From positions 1 through 64,000 of IMG/VR virus record IMGVR_UViG_3300012000_002412: a stretch of DNA of 64,000 bases, one strand, 5' to 3'. Positions 17,960 through 26,291 of this stretch are shown here, piece after piece (position 1 is the first letter of the stretch; every line of letters begins with the position of its first letter). The translations under genes were made by a program, and so were the position numbers. The DNA comes from a virus. The notes under the pieces were generated by a model. It had not been told where the DNA came from and did no database searches. It worked only from the letters and a program-made list of their open reading frames with translations.

Positions 17960-19165
17960 ATGTTAAAGTCGTATAAATATAAGATCAAACCTAATGAAGA
18001 ACAAATTGTTTTACTTAATAAACATTTTGGAGCTATTAGATTTGCTTATAACTATTTTCTAAATGAAAGAAAAGTTGAATACGAAACTAATAAACAGACC
18101 TTAAATTATAATGATAATTCAACCGCTTTAACAAAATTAAAGAAATTGGAAGAGTTTAAATGGTTAAAAGAAATTAATAGTCAATCACTTCAACATTCGT
18201 TAAAAGGTTTAGATGATGCTTATAATTCTTTTTTCAAGAAAAGAACAGGATTTCCTAAATTTAAGTCTAAACACACCAAAAATAGTTTCAAAGTTCCTCA
18301 ATTTGTTAAAGTTGTAGATGGAAAATTGATAATACCTAAATTCAAAGATCCAATAAATATTATACAAGATAGAAAATTTAAAGGAGAAATTAGACAATGC
18401 ACTCTTTCTAAAACACCAACTGGTGAATTCTTTGTTTCAATTTTAGTAGAGACAAATCATGAAAAATTTGAAAAAACTAATAAACAAATAGGAATTGATT
18501 TAGGACTTAAAGATTTTCTTATAACAAGTGATGGTTATAAATATAAGAATAATAGATATACCAAAACATATGCTAAAAAATTAAAAGAAAATCAACAACA
18601 TTTAAGTAGAAAAGTTAAAGGAAGTAATAGATATAATAAACAAAAATTAAAAGTATCTAAAATTCATAAGAAGATAACCAATTCTAGAATAGATAATCTA
18701 CATAAAGTATCCACTGAATTAATAAAGAAATATGATACTATATTTCTTGAAGATTTAAACATCAAAGGAATGGTTAAAAACCACAAATTAGCAAAACATA
18801 TTAGTGACGCTTCGTGGTCTAAATTCATTTCTATGTTGGAGTATAAAGCTAGTTGGAATGATAAACAAATTATTAAAGTTGATAGATTTTTTCCATCAAG
18901 TAAAACTTGTAATTGTTGTGGATATGTAAATCAAAATTTAAAATTAGATATTAGAGAATGGACTTGTCCATCTTGTAAAACTAAATTAGACAGAGATTTA
19001 AATGCAAGTAAAAATATCCTTAAAGAAGGAATTAAAATAATATCGTTAGGAACTAACGATTACCGACGTGGAGATGAAATAAGACCAGTTTTAACTGGCA
19101 TAATCGATGAAGCGTCTAAAAAGAAGGAGCATGTCTCTCGAAACTTATCGGTCTTTAGGCGATAA
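17960..19165 (+). CDS. tnpB: TnpB RNA-guided nuclease (IS605 OrfB family)
   Basis: 401 residues, a full-length TnpB. The RuvC-like centre appears intact: D180 in GIDLGLKD, E264 in FLEDLNIKGM and D346 in LDRDLNAS. A four-cysteine zinc ribbon (CNCCGY ... CPSC) lies between the second and third motifs, and the N-terminal helical/wedge part (MLKSYKYKIKPNEEQ) is complete. TnpB proteins are nucleases guided by an omega RNA made from the transposon right end; they cut donor sites and help retain the element. The stop codon lies inside the right-end hairpin, as in many such elements. It is AT-rich with codon use somewhat unlike its neighbours. Confidence 0.95.
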   Translation: MLKSYKYKIKPNEEQIVLLNKHFGAIRFAYNYFLNERKVEYETNKQTLNYNDNSTALTKLKKLEEFKWLKEINSQSLQHSLKGLDDAYNSFFKKRTGFPKFKSKHTKNSFKVPQFVKVVDGKLIIPKFKDPINIIQDRKFKGEIRQCTLSKTPTGEFFVSILVETNHEKFEKTNKQIGIDLGLKDFLITSDGYKYKNNRYTKTYAKKLKENQQHLSRKVKGSNRYNKQKLKVSKIHKKITNSRIDNLHKVSTELIKKYDTIFLEDLNIKGMVKNHKLAKHISDASWSKFISMLEYKASWNDKQIIKVDRFFPSSKTCNCCGYVNQNLKLDIREWTCPSCKTKLDRDLNASKNILKEGIKIISLGTNDYRRGDEIRPVLTGIIDEASKKKEHVSRNLSVFRR

Positions 19166-19174
19166 GTAGTTCAT
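19040..19174 (+). ncRNA. Predicted omega RNA (reRNA) scaffold at the tnpB 3' end
   Basis: In IS605 elements the guide RNA overlaps the 3' end of tnpB and the right end, with the guide taken from the flanking DNA. Here the tail of tnpB contains potential hairpins (CGTTAG/CTAACG near 19040-19055, CCAGTT/AACTGG near 19085-19100, and CTTATCG/CGATAAG at 19144-19166). The last ~75 bp are preserved in the remnant at 996-1148 although the coding region is lost there, which argues for an RNA or DNA-end function. The 5' boundary is a guess. Confidence 0.55.
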
Positions 19175-19205
19175 ACTACTGTTTTTAATAAAGTCTAAAG
19201 ATTAA

Positions 19206-20309
19206 TTATTTAAACTCCTTCTTATCATTGGAAATATAGAAGTTATCAAAGTTAAAGTATCTATCATAAACTTCTAGCACCTTTTTTAATTTGATATCAT
19301 CTAAGATATTATATATGGACCATTCTTCTGGATTGATAATATCATTTACTTGTTTGTATCTAAGTATTTCATCTTTTTTCTGTCTAACTGTATAGTAATC
19401 TCTGACCAAGTTAAACCTGTCTTTTGTCAGATATTTTTTTGGGTTTTTTATTACCCCCTCGACTGCATCCACAACAGCGTTAAAGTTTTTATTCGATGTT
19501 TGGGTTGAAATTGAATTAAGACCCTGTCTATTCATTCTACTTTGATAACAATGAACATAATAAACAAGACCCCTTTTTTCTCTTATCTCTTGATAAAGTG
19601 GTGATTTTAATCCAAGTGATAACATAGCGTTTATAAAATGAACATAAGCAAAATCCTCATTGATGACTGGTGAAAGAATCACAATAGAAGTTTTATCTTT
19701 CCAATCATTGTTTAATTCTAATGGGACATTGTGATTTCCATAAACCAGTGGCTTTACTATTGTTGTTTCTGCAAAATCTAAAGCCGGATTTTTATAATCT
19801 TTTTTAGAAACATTAATAATTTTTGTGGGTTTTGCATACTGAAGTTCAAAGAAATTAAGGCAATCTAAAAACTTCATCTTTTCTAAATCTTCTTTTAATC
19901 CAATAGGGTCATAGTCATTGAATAGTTTGCGTGACAGGTTTAACATATGTGATTGAGTTTGCTCGTTGAAAGAATCCATGTATTCTTCGAGTACAATATT
20001 TCTTTCGTTTTCAAATTCTTCTTTAGTGACGTCAAACCCGCTTAGTAAATCCATAAATTTATTTTTCCACTTTGACACTTTTTCTTCTAATCCAGTTAAA
20101 TAAAAAACTATGTTATTAGAATCCGTATAGGCGTTCCAGTCGATCCCGTCGCGGTCAAAGTCTTCTTGAAGGTGGTCAAAATTTTTTGTCATTAAATGCT
20201 CCATCAAATGAGCTATACCATACCAGCCTTTCTTTTCTAAATTAGTTGATCCCTCATAGACCACATAAAACCCCGAAAGATCTGTCTGACTCTTTAAATT
20301 AATTATCAT
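19206..20309 (-). CDS. M16-family zinc metallopeptidase
   Basis: 367 residues, about one M16 repeat pair and smaller than pitrilysin. The inverted zinc motif HxxEH is present as HLMEH (H34, E37, H38). A third ligand candidate lies about 75 residues on, in FENERNIVLEEY (E112). Further M16-like features are the REKRGLVYYVH segment and the C-terminal inactive-like half. M16 enzymes cut peptides or process precursors; in a phage it could process virion or host proteins. There is no signal peptide, so it should be cytoplasmic. An AATATATAC word lies 20 bp before the start. Confidence 0.82.
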   Translation of the reverse strand: MIINLKSQTDLSGFYVVYEGSTNLEKKGWYGIAHLMEHLMTKNFDHLQEDFDRDGIDWNAYTDSNNIVFYLTGLEEKVSKWKNKFMDLLSGFDVTKEEFENERNIVLEEYMDSFNEQTQSHMLNLSRKLFNDYDPIGLKEDLEKMKFLDCLNFFELQYAKPTKIINVSKKDYKNPALDFAETTIVKPLVYGNHNVPLELNNDWKDKTSIVILSPVINEDFAYVHFINAMLSLGLKSPLYQEIREKRGLVYYVHCYQSRMNRQGLNSISTQTSNKNFNAVVDAVEGVIKNPKKYLTKDRFNLVRDYYTVRQKKDEILRYKQVNDIINPEEWSIYNILDDIKLKKVLEVYDRYFNFDNFYISNDKKEFK

Positions 20310-20328
20310 TTTTAATTTTTATTTTAAT

Positions 20329-20337
20329 GTATATATT
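20329..20337 (-). promoter_or_regulatory. AATATATAC promoter-like word before the M16 peptidase gene
   Basis: Read on the minus strand this is AATATATAC, 19 bp upstream of the start codon. The same word recurs at 35755 and 46780, about 20-23 bp before giant structural genes. The spacing is compatible with a -10 type element and a short leader. The promoter role is inferred. Confidence 0.4.
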
Positions 20338-20387
20338 GAGTGATAGATGCTATTATTAAGGTAACACTGAAATTGTAAAGGTTATCT

Positions 20388-21398
20388 TTAATCCTCTTTG
20401 AATCTTCCCCAAATTATCAACTCGTTGCTATCTGTTAATTCGATATCTAAAGAAAAACCATCCAATCTTTTTGTAAATTCAGCAGCGGCAATTTCTATAT
20501 CAGATTCTGTTAACTCCTGAATTCCACATAAATTAAGGATTTCTAAACACAATTTATGAATATTAATAATGATTCTGTCTTCTTCTACAATAGAGAAATC
20601 TTCTAATCTAAGTTGCTCAAAAATACCAGGCCCAGTTGTGCCGCTTTTACCCCGAGATATAAATACTATAGACCGTATTATATTTCCACAAATTGATGAG
20701 AATTCTTCTTCAATATATTTTTGCAATTGACCGATAGCTTCTTCTCTAAGCCACTCTTCATCTATTTGGCACTGTTTCATCCAAAGTTTTCCATATTCTG
20801 TTTGGTGATATCCATATTTGTATCTGATAAAAGCTTCTGAATAGTTGTCATCATTTTCCCATTCATCAATTTCACCCCAGTTCGAACCCCCAAGTCTAAT
20901 AACATTTGGATTAAGTCCTAATTTTTCAAATAGTTTATAAAGATAAAAGTCTTGAATAGCGCCCAGACTATCCAATTTGGAACCAATTGAAAATGGTTGA
21001 AGAATTTGACTCCTTTTTATTTCGTATTCATATTTTTTCTTTAGACCTTCTACTATACTTTTCAATGGTTCTCTATTAATCGGATAACTACCACCTTTAT
21101 AAAATTCTTCTAAATTGTATCCACATCTCTGATTATTTTCTTCAGAGAAAAGGTCTTTAATCTCTTCTAAAGTGAATCCTTTTTCATCAAAATGTTTTTG
21201 AATTTTTTGAAAATCTTGTTCTGGATTTCTATTTATCCTTTTACACATATCAGAGTAGCTCCTGGTGAAGTCAAATTTTGAATAATCTAATTCAAAAATC
21301 TCATCCCAAAATTTACCTCTTTTCATTAAAACTTCTAATAAATCATCAGTTATTTCAACATTTTCATTAATAAATTGAGAATAATTTCTTAATTTCAT
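20388..21398 (-). CDS. Unknown protein with capsid-targeting-like N-terminus
   Basis: 336 residues, no family recognised. The N-terminus MKLRNYSQFINEN has the pattern K-x-x-x-F-I-x-E, very close to the T4 internal-protein leader, with predicted cleavage after I-N-E (residue 12). The body is acidic and mixed alpha/beta, with a Trp/Asp-rich central stretch (NWGEIDEWENDDN). AATATATAC lies only 3 bp before its start codon. It is followed by the M16 peptidase gene on the same strand after 78 bp. Confidence 0.6.
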   Translation of the reverse strand: MKLRNYSQFINENVEITDDLLEVLMKRGKFWDEIFELDYSKFDFTRSYSDMCKRINRNPEQDFQKIQKHFDEKGFTLEEIKDLFSEENNQRCGYNLEEFYKGGSYPINREPLKSIVEGLKKKYEYEIKRSQILQPFSIGSKLDSLGAIQDFYLYKLFEKLGLNPNVIRLGGSNWGEIDEWENDDNYSEAFIRYKYGYHQTEYGKLWMKQCQIDEEWLREEAIGQLQKYIEEEFSSICGNIIRSIVFISRGKSGTTGPGIFEQLRLEDFSIVEEDRIIINIHKLCLEILNLCGIQELTESDIEIAAAEFTKRLDGFSLDIELTDSNELIIWGRFKED

Positions 21399-21408
21399 GT
21401 AGTATATA

Positions 21409-22443
21409 TTAATCGATTTTTCTATCTTTTATGTGCTTGACTAAATCAAAATCAACATCCCATTCTAAATTTACAAATTCTCTATAGTCTTCAATCTTGG
21501 TCAAATTTTGTAAGTCTCTACCTTTACTAAAAATATGTTCACTGGCATCTTTTGCGCAATTACTTATATAGACTTGACATCTGATGTGATATAAATTAAG
21601 AACTTCTTTAGTTATAAAAGAATTGATGATTCCAATTTTATCACAATCTGAAAAGATGCTAACTTTCGATGGTGACTTTTTTATTAATTGAAATAACTGA
21701 ATTGCTGACCAGTTTGGAGAAGAAACAGAAACCGATTTTTGAAACAGGTGACTTAGGGCAATAGTATCGAAAATTCCTTCAGTTAACCAGATTTCATCAC
21801 CTTCTAAAACACCATCTAATCCCCAGATGTGAATATCAGGACATGCCAAACTATATTTTAGAGTTTTTAACTGGTCATTATTTTCTATACTAATTCTTCT
21901 GATAGCACAGTTGATAAGTTTATCATTACCGTCGAAAAGGGGAATTACAATTCCTTCAGATGAGTTTTCTAAGATATTTGAAAGTAGTGGATGAATTGTC
22001 GCCCCAATTGTATCTAAGTCGGATTTATTTGTCAATTTTGAAAGCCCAAATAAGTTCCATCTCCACATATTAGAAAACCTAAACCCCCTTTTCATCAAAT
22101 ACACCATTTCATTTTCTGAAAATTGACTATTCAATTCTAAAAATAGTTCTGATAAATTTTCCAGATCTTTTGGATAAACAATGATATCCTTAGCTTCGTA
22201 ATTAAATTCGGACTTATTCACCTTTATTGTTCTTGATTCAAAATTGAATTGACTTTTTATTTCTAAGATTCTTTCTTCTAACTTTTTTAGAGAAAATGGA
22301 TTAATTTTTTCTGGCAAAAAGTTAGTTACCACTCCTGACGTAGATCTATTATTATAGAGGATAAAAGTCAATTCTTTATCAGTCCAGTTCATTTTTTTTG
22401 AATATAATTTGTTTTTTGAATGTAAATTGTATATATTTGTCAA
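21409..22443 (-). CDS. DNA primase-like protein with Toprim domain
   Basis: Up to 344 residues. A Toprim catalytic core is visible: E222 in LTEGIFDTIAL and the D-x-D pair D266/D268 in SIFSDCDKIG, preceded by a DnaG-like segment (GIVIPLFDGNDKLINCAIRR). No zinc-finger cysteines are seen, as in several phage primases. It would make RNA primers for lagging-strand synthesis, working with a helicase not seen here. The start is uncertain: an internal ATG at 22392 (residue 18, MNWTDKEL) may be the true one, because the first 17 codons overlap an AATATATAC word and the divergent promoter at 22408-22439. Confidence 0.78.
   Translation of the reverse strand: MTNIYNLHSKNKLYSKKMNWTDKELTFILYNNRSTSGVVTNFLPEKINPFSLKKLEERILEIKSQFNFESRTIKVNKSEFNYEAKDIIVYPKDLENLSELFLELNSQFSENEMVYLMKRGFRFSNMWRWNLFGLSKLTNKSDLDTIGATIHPLLSNILENSSEGIVIPLFDGNDKLINCAIRRISIENNDQLKTLKYSLACPDIHIWGLDGVLEGDEIWLTEGIFDTIALSHLFQKSVSVSSPNWSAIQLFQLIKKSPSKVSIFSDCDKIGIINSFITKEVLNLYHIRCQVYISNCAKDASEHIFSKGRDLQNLTKIEDYREFVNLEWDVDFDLVKHIKDRKID
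22408..22439 (+). promoter_or_regulatory. Bacteroidota-type promoter for the CoaE/NMP-kinase-like gene
   Basis: TTTG (22408-22411), a 20-bp spacer, then TATATTTG (22432-22439), matching the Bacteroidota housekeeping consensus TTTG / TAnnTTTG. It would give a leader of roughly 10-15 nt before the ATG at 22456. It lies within the 5' end of the divergent primase reading frame. Confidence 0.6.
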
Positions 22444-22455
22444 ATATTATACGAT

Positions 22456-23079
22456 ATGATTAAAATTGGTTTATCAGGCACTCGTTATTCTGGAAAAGAC
22501 AGAATTGCAAAAATTTTCAAACAAATACAAATTCCTGTATTTGAGGCTGATGTTGTTTTGAAATTTATCCTACAACACAACTATCAACTACAATCGGTGA
22601 TTTCAGATGCAATTGGTCAAAAATATTTCAACAACGGATGTCTAATTTTAGAAAAAGTTAAAACTGATGGTGTGTTTGGTCAAGTATTAGATATTGTCCA
22701 ATTTGAGATATTTAAAACCTGGGAAAAGTTTCTTGAAAAAAACAGGGGTTCTGTTTATTGTATATTTCATTCTTCGGTATTATTTGAAACTGGCTGGTAT
22801 GAAAAAATGGATAAAAATATTTCAGTCTATGCGCCTCTTCTTGAAAGAGTTGAAAGATGTAAACTGCTTACTAAAAAAACTACTTCTTCGATTCATAAGC
22901 AATTATCACAAGAAACAGATGATTTAGAAAAAAATGAACTATCTGATTTTGTAATACACAACTATGAAGTTGATGGATACTACGGAGACACTTTTAGACA
23001 AGTCAACTTTATTGACCAACAGATTATTGATGAATTTATAAAAGACGACAAACAAACCAAAAATATGATTACTTTTTAA
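22456..23079 (+). CDS. P-loop kinase resembling dephospho-CoA kinase or dNMP kinase
   Basis: 207 residues. The P-loop GTRYSGKD (8-15) follows MIKIGLS. The layout resembles CoaE: VFEADVVLK after the P-loop, a middle segment with HSSVLFETGWYEKMD (CoaE-like PLLFE...), RVERCK with basic residues and a C-terminal SDFVIHNYE. CoaE adds the last phosphate to make coenzyme A. T4 gp1 dNMP kinase is also structurally related, and a nucleotide-pool role would be natural in a phage, so the substrate stays open. It is the first gene of a plus-strand run to 25472. Confidence 0.65.
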   Translation: MIKIGLSGTRYSGKDRIAKIFKQIQIPVFEADVVLKFILQHNYQLQSVISDAIGQKYFNNGCLILEKVKTDGVFGQVLDIVQFEIFKTWEKFLEKNRGSVYCIFHSSVLFETGWYEKMDKNISVYAPLLERVERCKLLTKKTTSSIHKQLSQETDDLEKNELSDFVIHNYEVDGYYGDTFRQVNFIDQQIIDEFIKDDKQTKNMITF

Positions 23080-23081
23080 TT

Positions 23082-23477
23082 ATGGCAAACGCATTTATAC
23101 ACGCAAAATCATCAGTCAAAAAGTTTGGCGGTCAAATAGATGACTATCTTTCAATCCATATAAAAATGGATTGTTCTAAGGCATATATTTCTGATAATAG
23201 GCACCGCGCTTTAACACATCACTCCTTTTGGATTCACGAAGCTATGATACCGATTTTTGGATACACTATTAAAAACTCAGATGGTGTCGAAGTTTCGGTC
23301 AAAGATATATGTGAACAACACCTACTTGAAGATTTTAGTATGAGATTTATACCAACTGCTCAGGATTACATTGAAAATTTAGACTTTCAAGATTGGATGC
23401 AAAATGGTGTCAAAAGCCACCCATCGTCCTATAATAAATTAGCTAATAAAGAAAACCTTAAAATAAATTTAGATTAA
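23082..23477 (+). CDS. DUF6915-like small protein
   Basis: 131 residues. The pattern HAKSSVKKFGGQIDDYLSIH, then DNRHRALTHHSFWI, NSDGVEVSVKDICEQH and a C-terminal W matches a phage and plasmid family I recall as DUF6915; its function is not known. The conserved His/Arg cluster (RHRALTHH) may bind metal. It begins 2 bp after the preceding stop, so it is likely coupled to the kinase gene. The family name is from memory. Confidence 0.6.
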   Translation: MANAFIHAKSSVKKFGGQIDDYLSIHIKMDCSKAYISDNRHRALTHHSFWIHEAMIPIFGYTIKNSDGVEVSVKDICEQHLLEDFSMRFIPTAQDYIENLDFQDWMQNGVKSHPSSYNKLANKENLKINLD

Positions 23478-23478
23478 A

Positions 23479-24201
23479 ATGATAGTAATTTCAAAAGTTT
23501 CAAATAAAAGATTGATTAAAGGACATCGATATGAAGTTCAAAGTTTATGGAATAACGGAAATAATCAAAGATGGATTGAGGCAAAAGTTAAATTAATAGG
23601 GGGTGGTAGATTTTCAGTAGATAGCTTTACCGATGCTACCGGTGCACCGATTGCTAAAATAAATTATCAATCCCCTATTAAAGAGGTTGACCGGTTTGTA
23701 AAGTTTGAAGATTGTAAAGAAGGAGATATACTTGTTTGTTTATCTGATAATTACAAAACCATGGCTCGAGATTCAATGTATAAAATTGAAAAGTTAGAGA
23801 AAAAAGAAATTAGCAGAAAGGCATTTTCTGGAACACAGACTTATTTTGAATATAATATCAAATTTGTTGGTTTAAAACGAAAACTTAAGTTCAATCAATG
23901 GAATTTTAGAAAATTGACTGCTGAAGAATTACGAGAAGTCTCACTTGGTCAAATTTTATCTAACGAAGAGCCAAATATTGTCAAAAGTTCTGATATACGA
24001 AAAATTGACTTAATTGAAAATAAAGAAAAGGTGTTAATGACAATCATTTCAAGAACTATCTTAGATGTCAACCGACACCATCTTTCAATTGTGGATTGGT
24101 CTTGTCAAAAAACCGGAGAAAAATATAGGATCAGACCTGAAGATTTCACTAGAATTTTAGATATGAAATTATCAGAAATATTGCAAATAATAGAAAAATA
24201 A
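23479..24201 (+). CDS. Hypothetical protein
   Basis: 240 residues, soluble, beta-rich in its N-terminal half, with a basic patch (GLKRKLKFNQWNFRK) and no recognised family. It follows the DUF6915-like gene after 1 bp and precedes the next gene by 5 bp in an apparent operon. No catalytic motif was found. Confidence 0.6.
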   Translation: MIVISKVSNKRLIKGHRYEVQSLWNNGNNQRWIEAKVKLIGGGRFSVDSFTDATGAPIAKINYQSPIKEVDRFVKFEDCKEGDILVCLSDNYKTMARDSMYKIEKLEKKEISRKAFSGTQTYFEYNIKFVGLKRKLKFNQWNFRKLTAEELREVSLGQILSNEEPNIVKSSDIRKIDLIENKEKVLMTIISRTILDVNRHHLSIVDWSCQKTGEKYRIRPEDFTRILDMKLSEILQIIEK

Positions 24202-24206
24202 AAGTT

Positions 24207-24698
24207 ATGGAATATAAAAAAAAGTTGAAAGATTTAAAACAAATTCGTTCACAAATTAAACTGCTTGAGTCACAAAAACAAAAGTTGTCAGAGGAAGTCT
24301 TTGATGATTTTATAAAGACTATTTTTAATGACTCAGAGGAGTTAGAATCATTTGGTTGGTATCAATATACTCCGTATTTTGACGATGGAAATGTTTGTAT
24401 GTTTTCTGCTAATACAGACTATCTTTTGGTCAATGGTCAACCGGTAGATGAATCCGATTGGTATTTAGAAGAAAACATTACTACCTGGGGCGTTTGGGAT
24501 AACTCCATAAAGTCATATGTGGGTCAAATAAAAGAAAAAAATATAAAATATAATAAAAATTTATCTAAGTTAGTTGACAATATATCTGATTTCTTATCAA
24601 AATTTGATAATGATTTCTTTCTGCAAAGATTTGGAGACCACGCAATAGTAACAATTACCAAAACTGGGGTTCAAATTTCTGATTATGACCACGATTAG
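24207..24698 (+). CDS. Hypothetical protein with QYTPYF-DG motif
   Basis: 163 residues. An N-terminal coiled coil of about 35 residues precedes FGWYQYTPYFDDGNVCMF. This resembles a conserved stretch (FGWxQYTPYFNDGxxCxF) I recall from uncharacterised proteins of other large phages. A second short coil lies in the C-terminal third. No enzyme motif is present. It lies in the plus-strand operon just before the M28 peptidase. Confidence 0.6.
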   Translation: MEYKKKLKDLKQIRSQIKLLESQKQKLSEEVFDDFIKTIFNDSEELESFGWYQYTPYFDDGNVCMFSANTDYLLVNGQPVDESDWYLEENITTWGVWDNSIKSYVGQIKEKNIKYNKNLSKLVDNISDFLSKFDNDFFLQRFGDHAIVTITKTGVQISDYDHD

Positions 24699-24722
24699 TC
24701 CCAAACAAACTCATATTTTATA

Positions 24723-25472
24723 ATGTATCAAAGAATCTATGACTTTTGTAAAGTAAGAAACGAGGGTATGGTGTATAAAAATGACCCTGATATTCCACCA
24801 GCAAGAGTATTATTTTTAATGAATCTTCTTAAATCTGAAGGCATTGATTTTGAATTAGACCAATTTCCTGTAAAAAAAACTACCGGGTATAATATTATAC
24901 TTAGAGGTAGATCTAGTCGAATGGTGGTCGCTCATCATGATATTGTTAATTCCCAAACAGATAACGCAAATGATAATTCGGCATCTGTAATTAATGCTAT
25001 AATGATTAAAAAACTAATGCCTGAAATCAATGTTGTTCTACTCGATGGCGAAGAAGCAGGTGGTTTAGGATCTCAAAGGTGTTCTGATTTAATAAATGAA
25101 GGAAAATTTGGAACAATTGATTGGGTTTTAAATTTAGAACTCACCGGTAGAGGCGGTAAATACTTTTTTATTGGAGATTATCCGGGTAAATTATCTGATC
25201 ACATCAAATCTATTTTTGATTGCCCAAGTGTGGTTACGCCATATAATGATTCTGTGACTTTTAGAAGAAACGGAATTGATTCAGTTGTTATTAATCCACT
25301 GCCGCCAATCGAAGGTAATACCACGTCTCAAGTAAAATGGAATGATGATATTTACTTAGATTTCAAATTATTGTTCAATTGTCACAAACCTACCGATACA
25401 ATCGATGTGATAAGTGTTAGAGATATGAAGGAGTTTGTAGAAGAAGTAGTTATTCCAATACTTCAAAAATAA
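24723..25472 (+). CDS. M28-like zinc aminopeptidase
   Basis: 249 residues. Metal-ligand motifs of M28 co-catalytic zinc peptidases are visible: AHHDIVNSQTDNANDNSA (H72/D73 and D84/N85), LLDGEEAGGLGS (E120/E121), LNLELTGRG, and CHKPTDT near the C-terminus with the final His. It lacks a signal peptide, unlike most bacterial M28 enzymes, so it would act in the host cytoplasm, perhaps recycling peptides. It is the last gene of the 22456-25472 run. A second related-type exopeptidase (M20-like) is at 52043. Confidence 0.78.
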   Translation: MYQRIYDFCKVRNEGMVYKNDPDIPPARVLFLMNLLKSEGIDFELDQFPVKKTTGYNIILRGRSSRMVVAHHDIVNSQTDNANDNSASVINAIMIKKLMPEINVVLLDGEEAGGLGSQRCSDLINEGKFGTIDWVLNLELTGRGGKYFFIGDYPGKLSDHIKSIFDCPSVVTPYNDSVTFRRNGIDSVVINPLPPIEGNTTSQVKWNDDIYLDFKLLFNCHKPTDTIDVISVRDMKEFVEEVVIPILQK

Positions 25473-25483
25473 TTAAAATTTTA

Positions 25484-25732
25484 TTAAACCATGTCCCAGA
25501 TTTCATCTTGAACATCTTTTTCAAGAATTGAATGGTCCTGGTTTAATAAATTTATAAGATTGGACATTTTCGAATCCAATACAATCCAATCTTTGTGATT
25601 TAAGAAATCACTCCAATCACCATCGTAAATAAGATTATCAACTGGGAAAATAAATTTACCTTCTGAGTTAATAAAAATCATAGAACAGAGTTCGGCGAAT
25701 TTATCTTTAATATCTATTTCATTATTTATCAT
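25484..25732 (-). CDS. Hypothetical protein
   Basis: 82 residues, acidic, with FPVDNLIYDGDWSDFLNHKDW; no known family. It is transcribed leftward, converges with the M28 gene, and has 21 bp between it and the upstream minus-strand gene, so the two are probably cotranscribed. Confidence 0.55.
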   Translation of the reverse strand: MINNEIDIKDKFAELCSMIFINSEGKFIFPVDNLIYDGDWSDFLNHKDWIVLDSKMSNLINLLNQDHSILEKDVQDEIWDMV

Positions 25733-25753
25733 AGTGTAAATTTAATAAAAAAT

Positions 25754-26245
25754 TTAGAAAATATCAATCATTTTTATGATATTATTTCCTTTTTTTCCTG
25801 GAAGAACCGTGATTATTTTAACTTCATAAATATTATCAGTCCATTCATCTATATTAAAATACATTATTATTGATAGGTTGTATTCGGTTGAATATAGAGA
25901 ATATTGACCAGTTGAGGGAAATAATTTTCCGACACCATCGGGAAATAGTTTGTTAAATTCTTGTTTAAAATATTGATTAAACTCATCAACACTTTTAAAC
26001 GATGTCCTTTCTGAAATACGTTTAGTTAAATTATGCTCAGCTGTATTGTTCCAAAATATTTCAAATTGAATTTTTTTATTATTCACTCTTTTTTTAAGTG
26101 TAATGAATTTTACTAATTTTTTACTAGAGTCAAACTCCTTATCTTTTATCTCTTTTAAGTTACTGGCGAGACTAGAGGTTCCTGATATATTCATAATATC
26201 AGATAATCTTGCCTCACAAAATAATTTGAAATTAGTTATAATCAC
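25754..26245 (-). CDS. Unknown protein with capsid-targeting-like N-terminus
   Basis: 163 residues, GTG start. The N-terminus MIITNFKLFCEAR fits the shared leader (F-x-x-F-C-E then A). The rest contains AEHNLTKRISERTSF, which resembles the H-x-x-x-R-I-x-x-R helix of small RelE-like or DUF4258-type proteins, followed by strands ending VKIITVLPGKKG. A toxin-like or RNase-like fold is therefore possible but weakly supported. A TTATATATTAAA word lies a few bases upstream, and the terminator of the next operon sits between them. Confidence 0.55.
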   Translation of the reverse strand: MIITNFKLFCEARLSDIMNISGTSSLASNLKEIKDKEFDSSKKLVKFITLKKRVNNKKIQFEIFWNNTAEHNLTKRISERTSFKSVDEFNQYFKQEFNKLFPDGVGKLFPSTGQYSLYSTEYNLSIIMYFNIDEWTDNIYEVKIITVLPGKKGNNIIKMIDIF

Positions 26246-26258
26246 CTAGTTATATATT

Positions 26259-26289
26259 AAAAAAGCCCCAGATAAATCTGAGGCTTTTT
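26259..26289 (-). terminator. Intrinsic terminator after the S1-like gene
   Basis: A/T-flanked hairpin AAAAGCC-C-CAGA / TCTG-A-GGCTTTT with a short AT loop, a few bases beyond the stop of the S1-like gene (read leftward). The symmetrical A and T tracts make it potentially bidirectional. Confidence 0.85.
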
Positions 26290-26291
26290 GT

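Larger units (their letters stand above)
17841..19174 (+). mobile_element. IS605-type single-gene element carrying tnpB (no tnpA)
   Basis: The element runs from AACAAAGAAAACAC with an 8-bp left-end hairpin (17852-17859 with 17867-17874, loop TCTTTAG) to the right-end hairpin CTTATCG/CGATAAG (19144-19150 with 19160-19166) and terminal TAGTTCAT. The ends were set by comparison with the remnant at 996-1148. There are no terminal inverted repeats and no evident target duplication, as expected for the HUH/Y1 group. Only tnpB lies inside. Movement would need a TnpA supplied from elsewhere. It sits between genes and disrupts neither. Confidence 0.8.
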
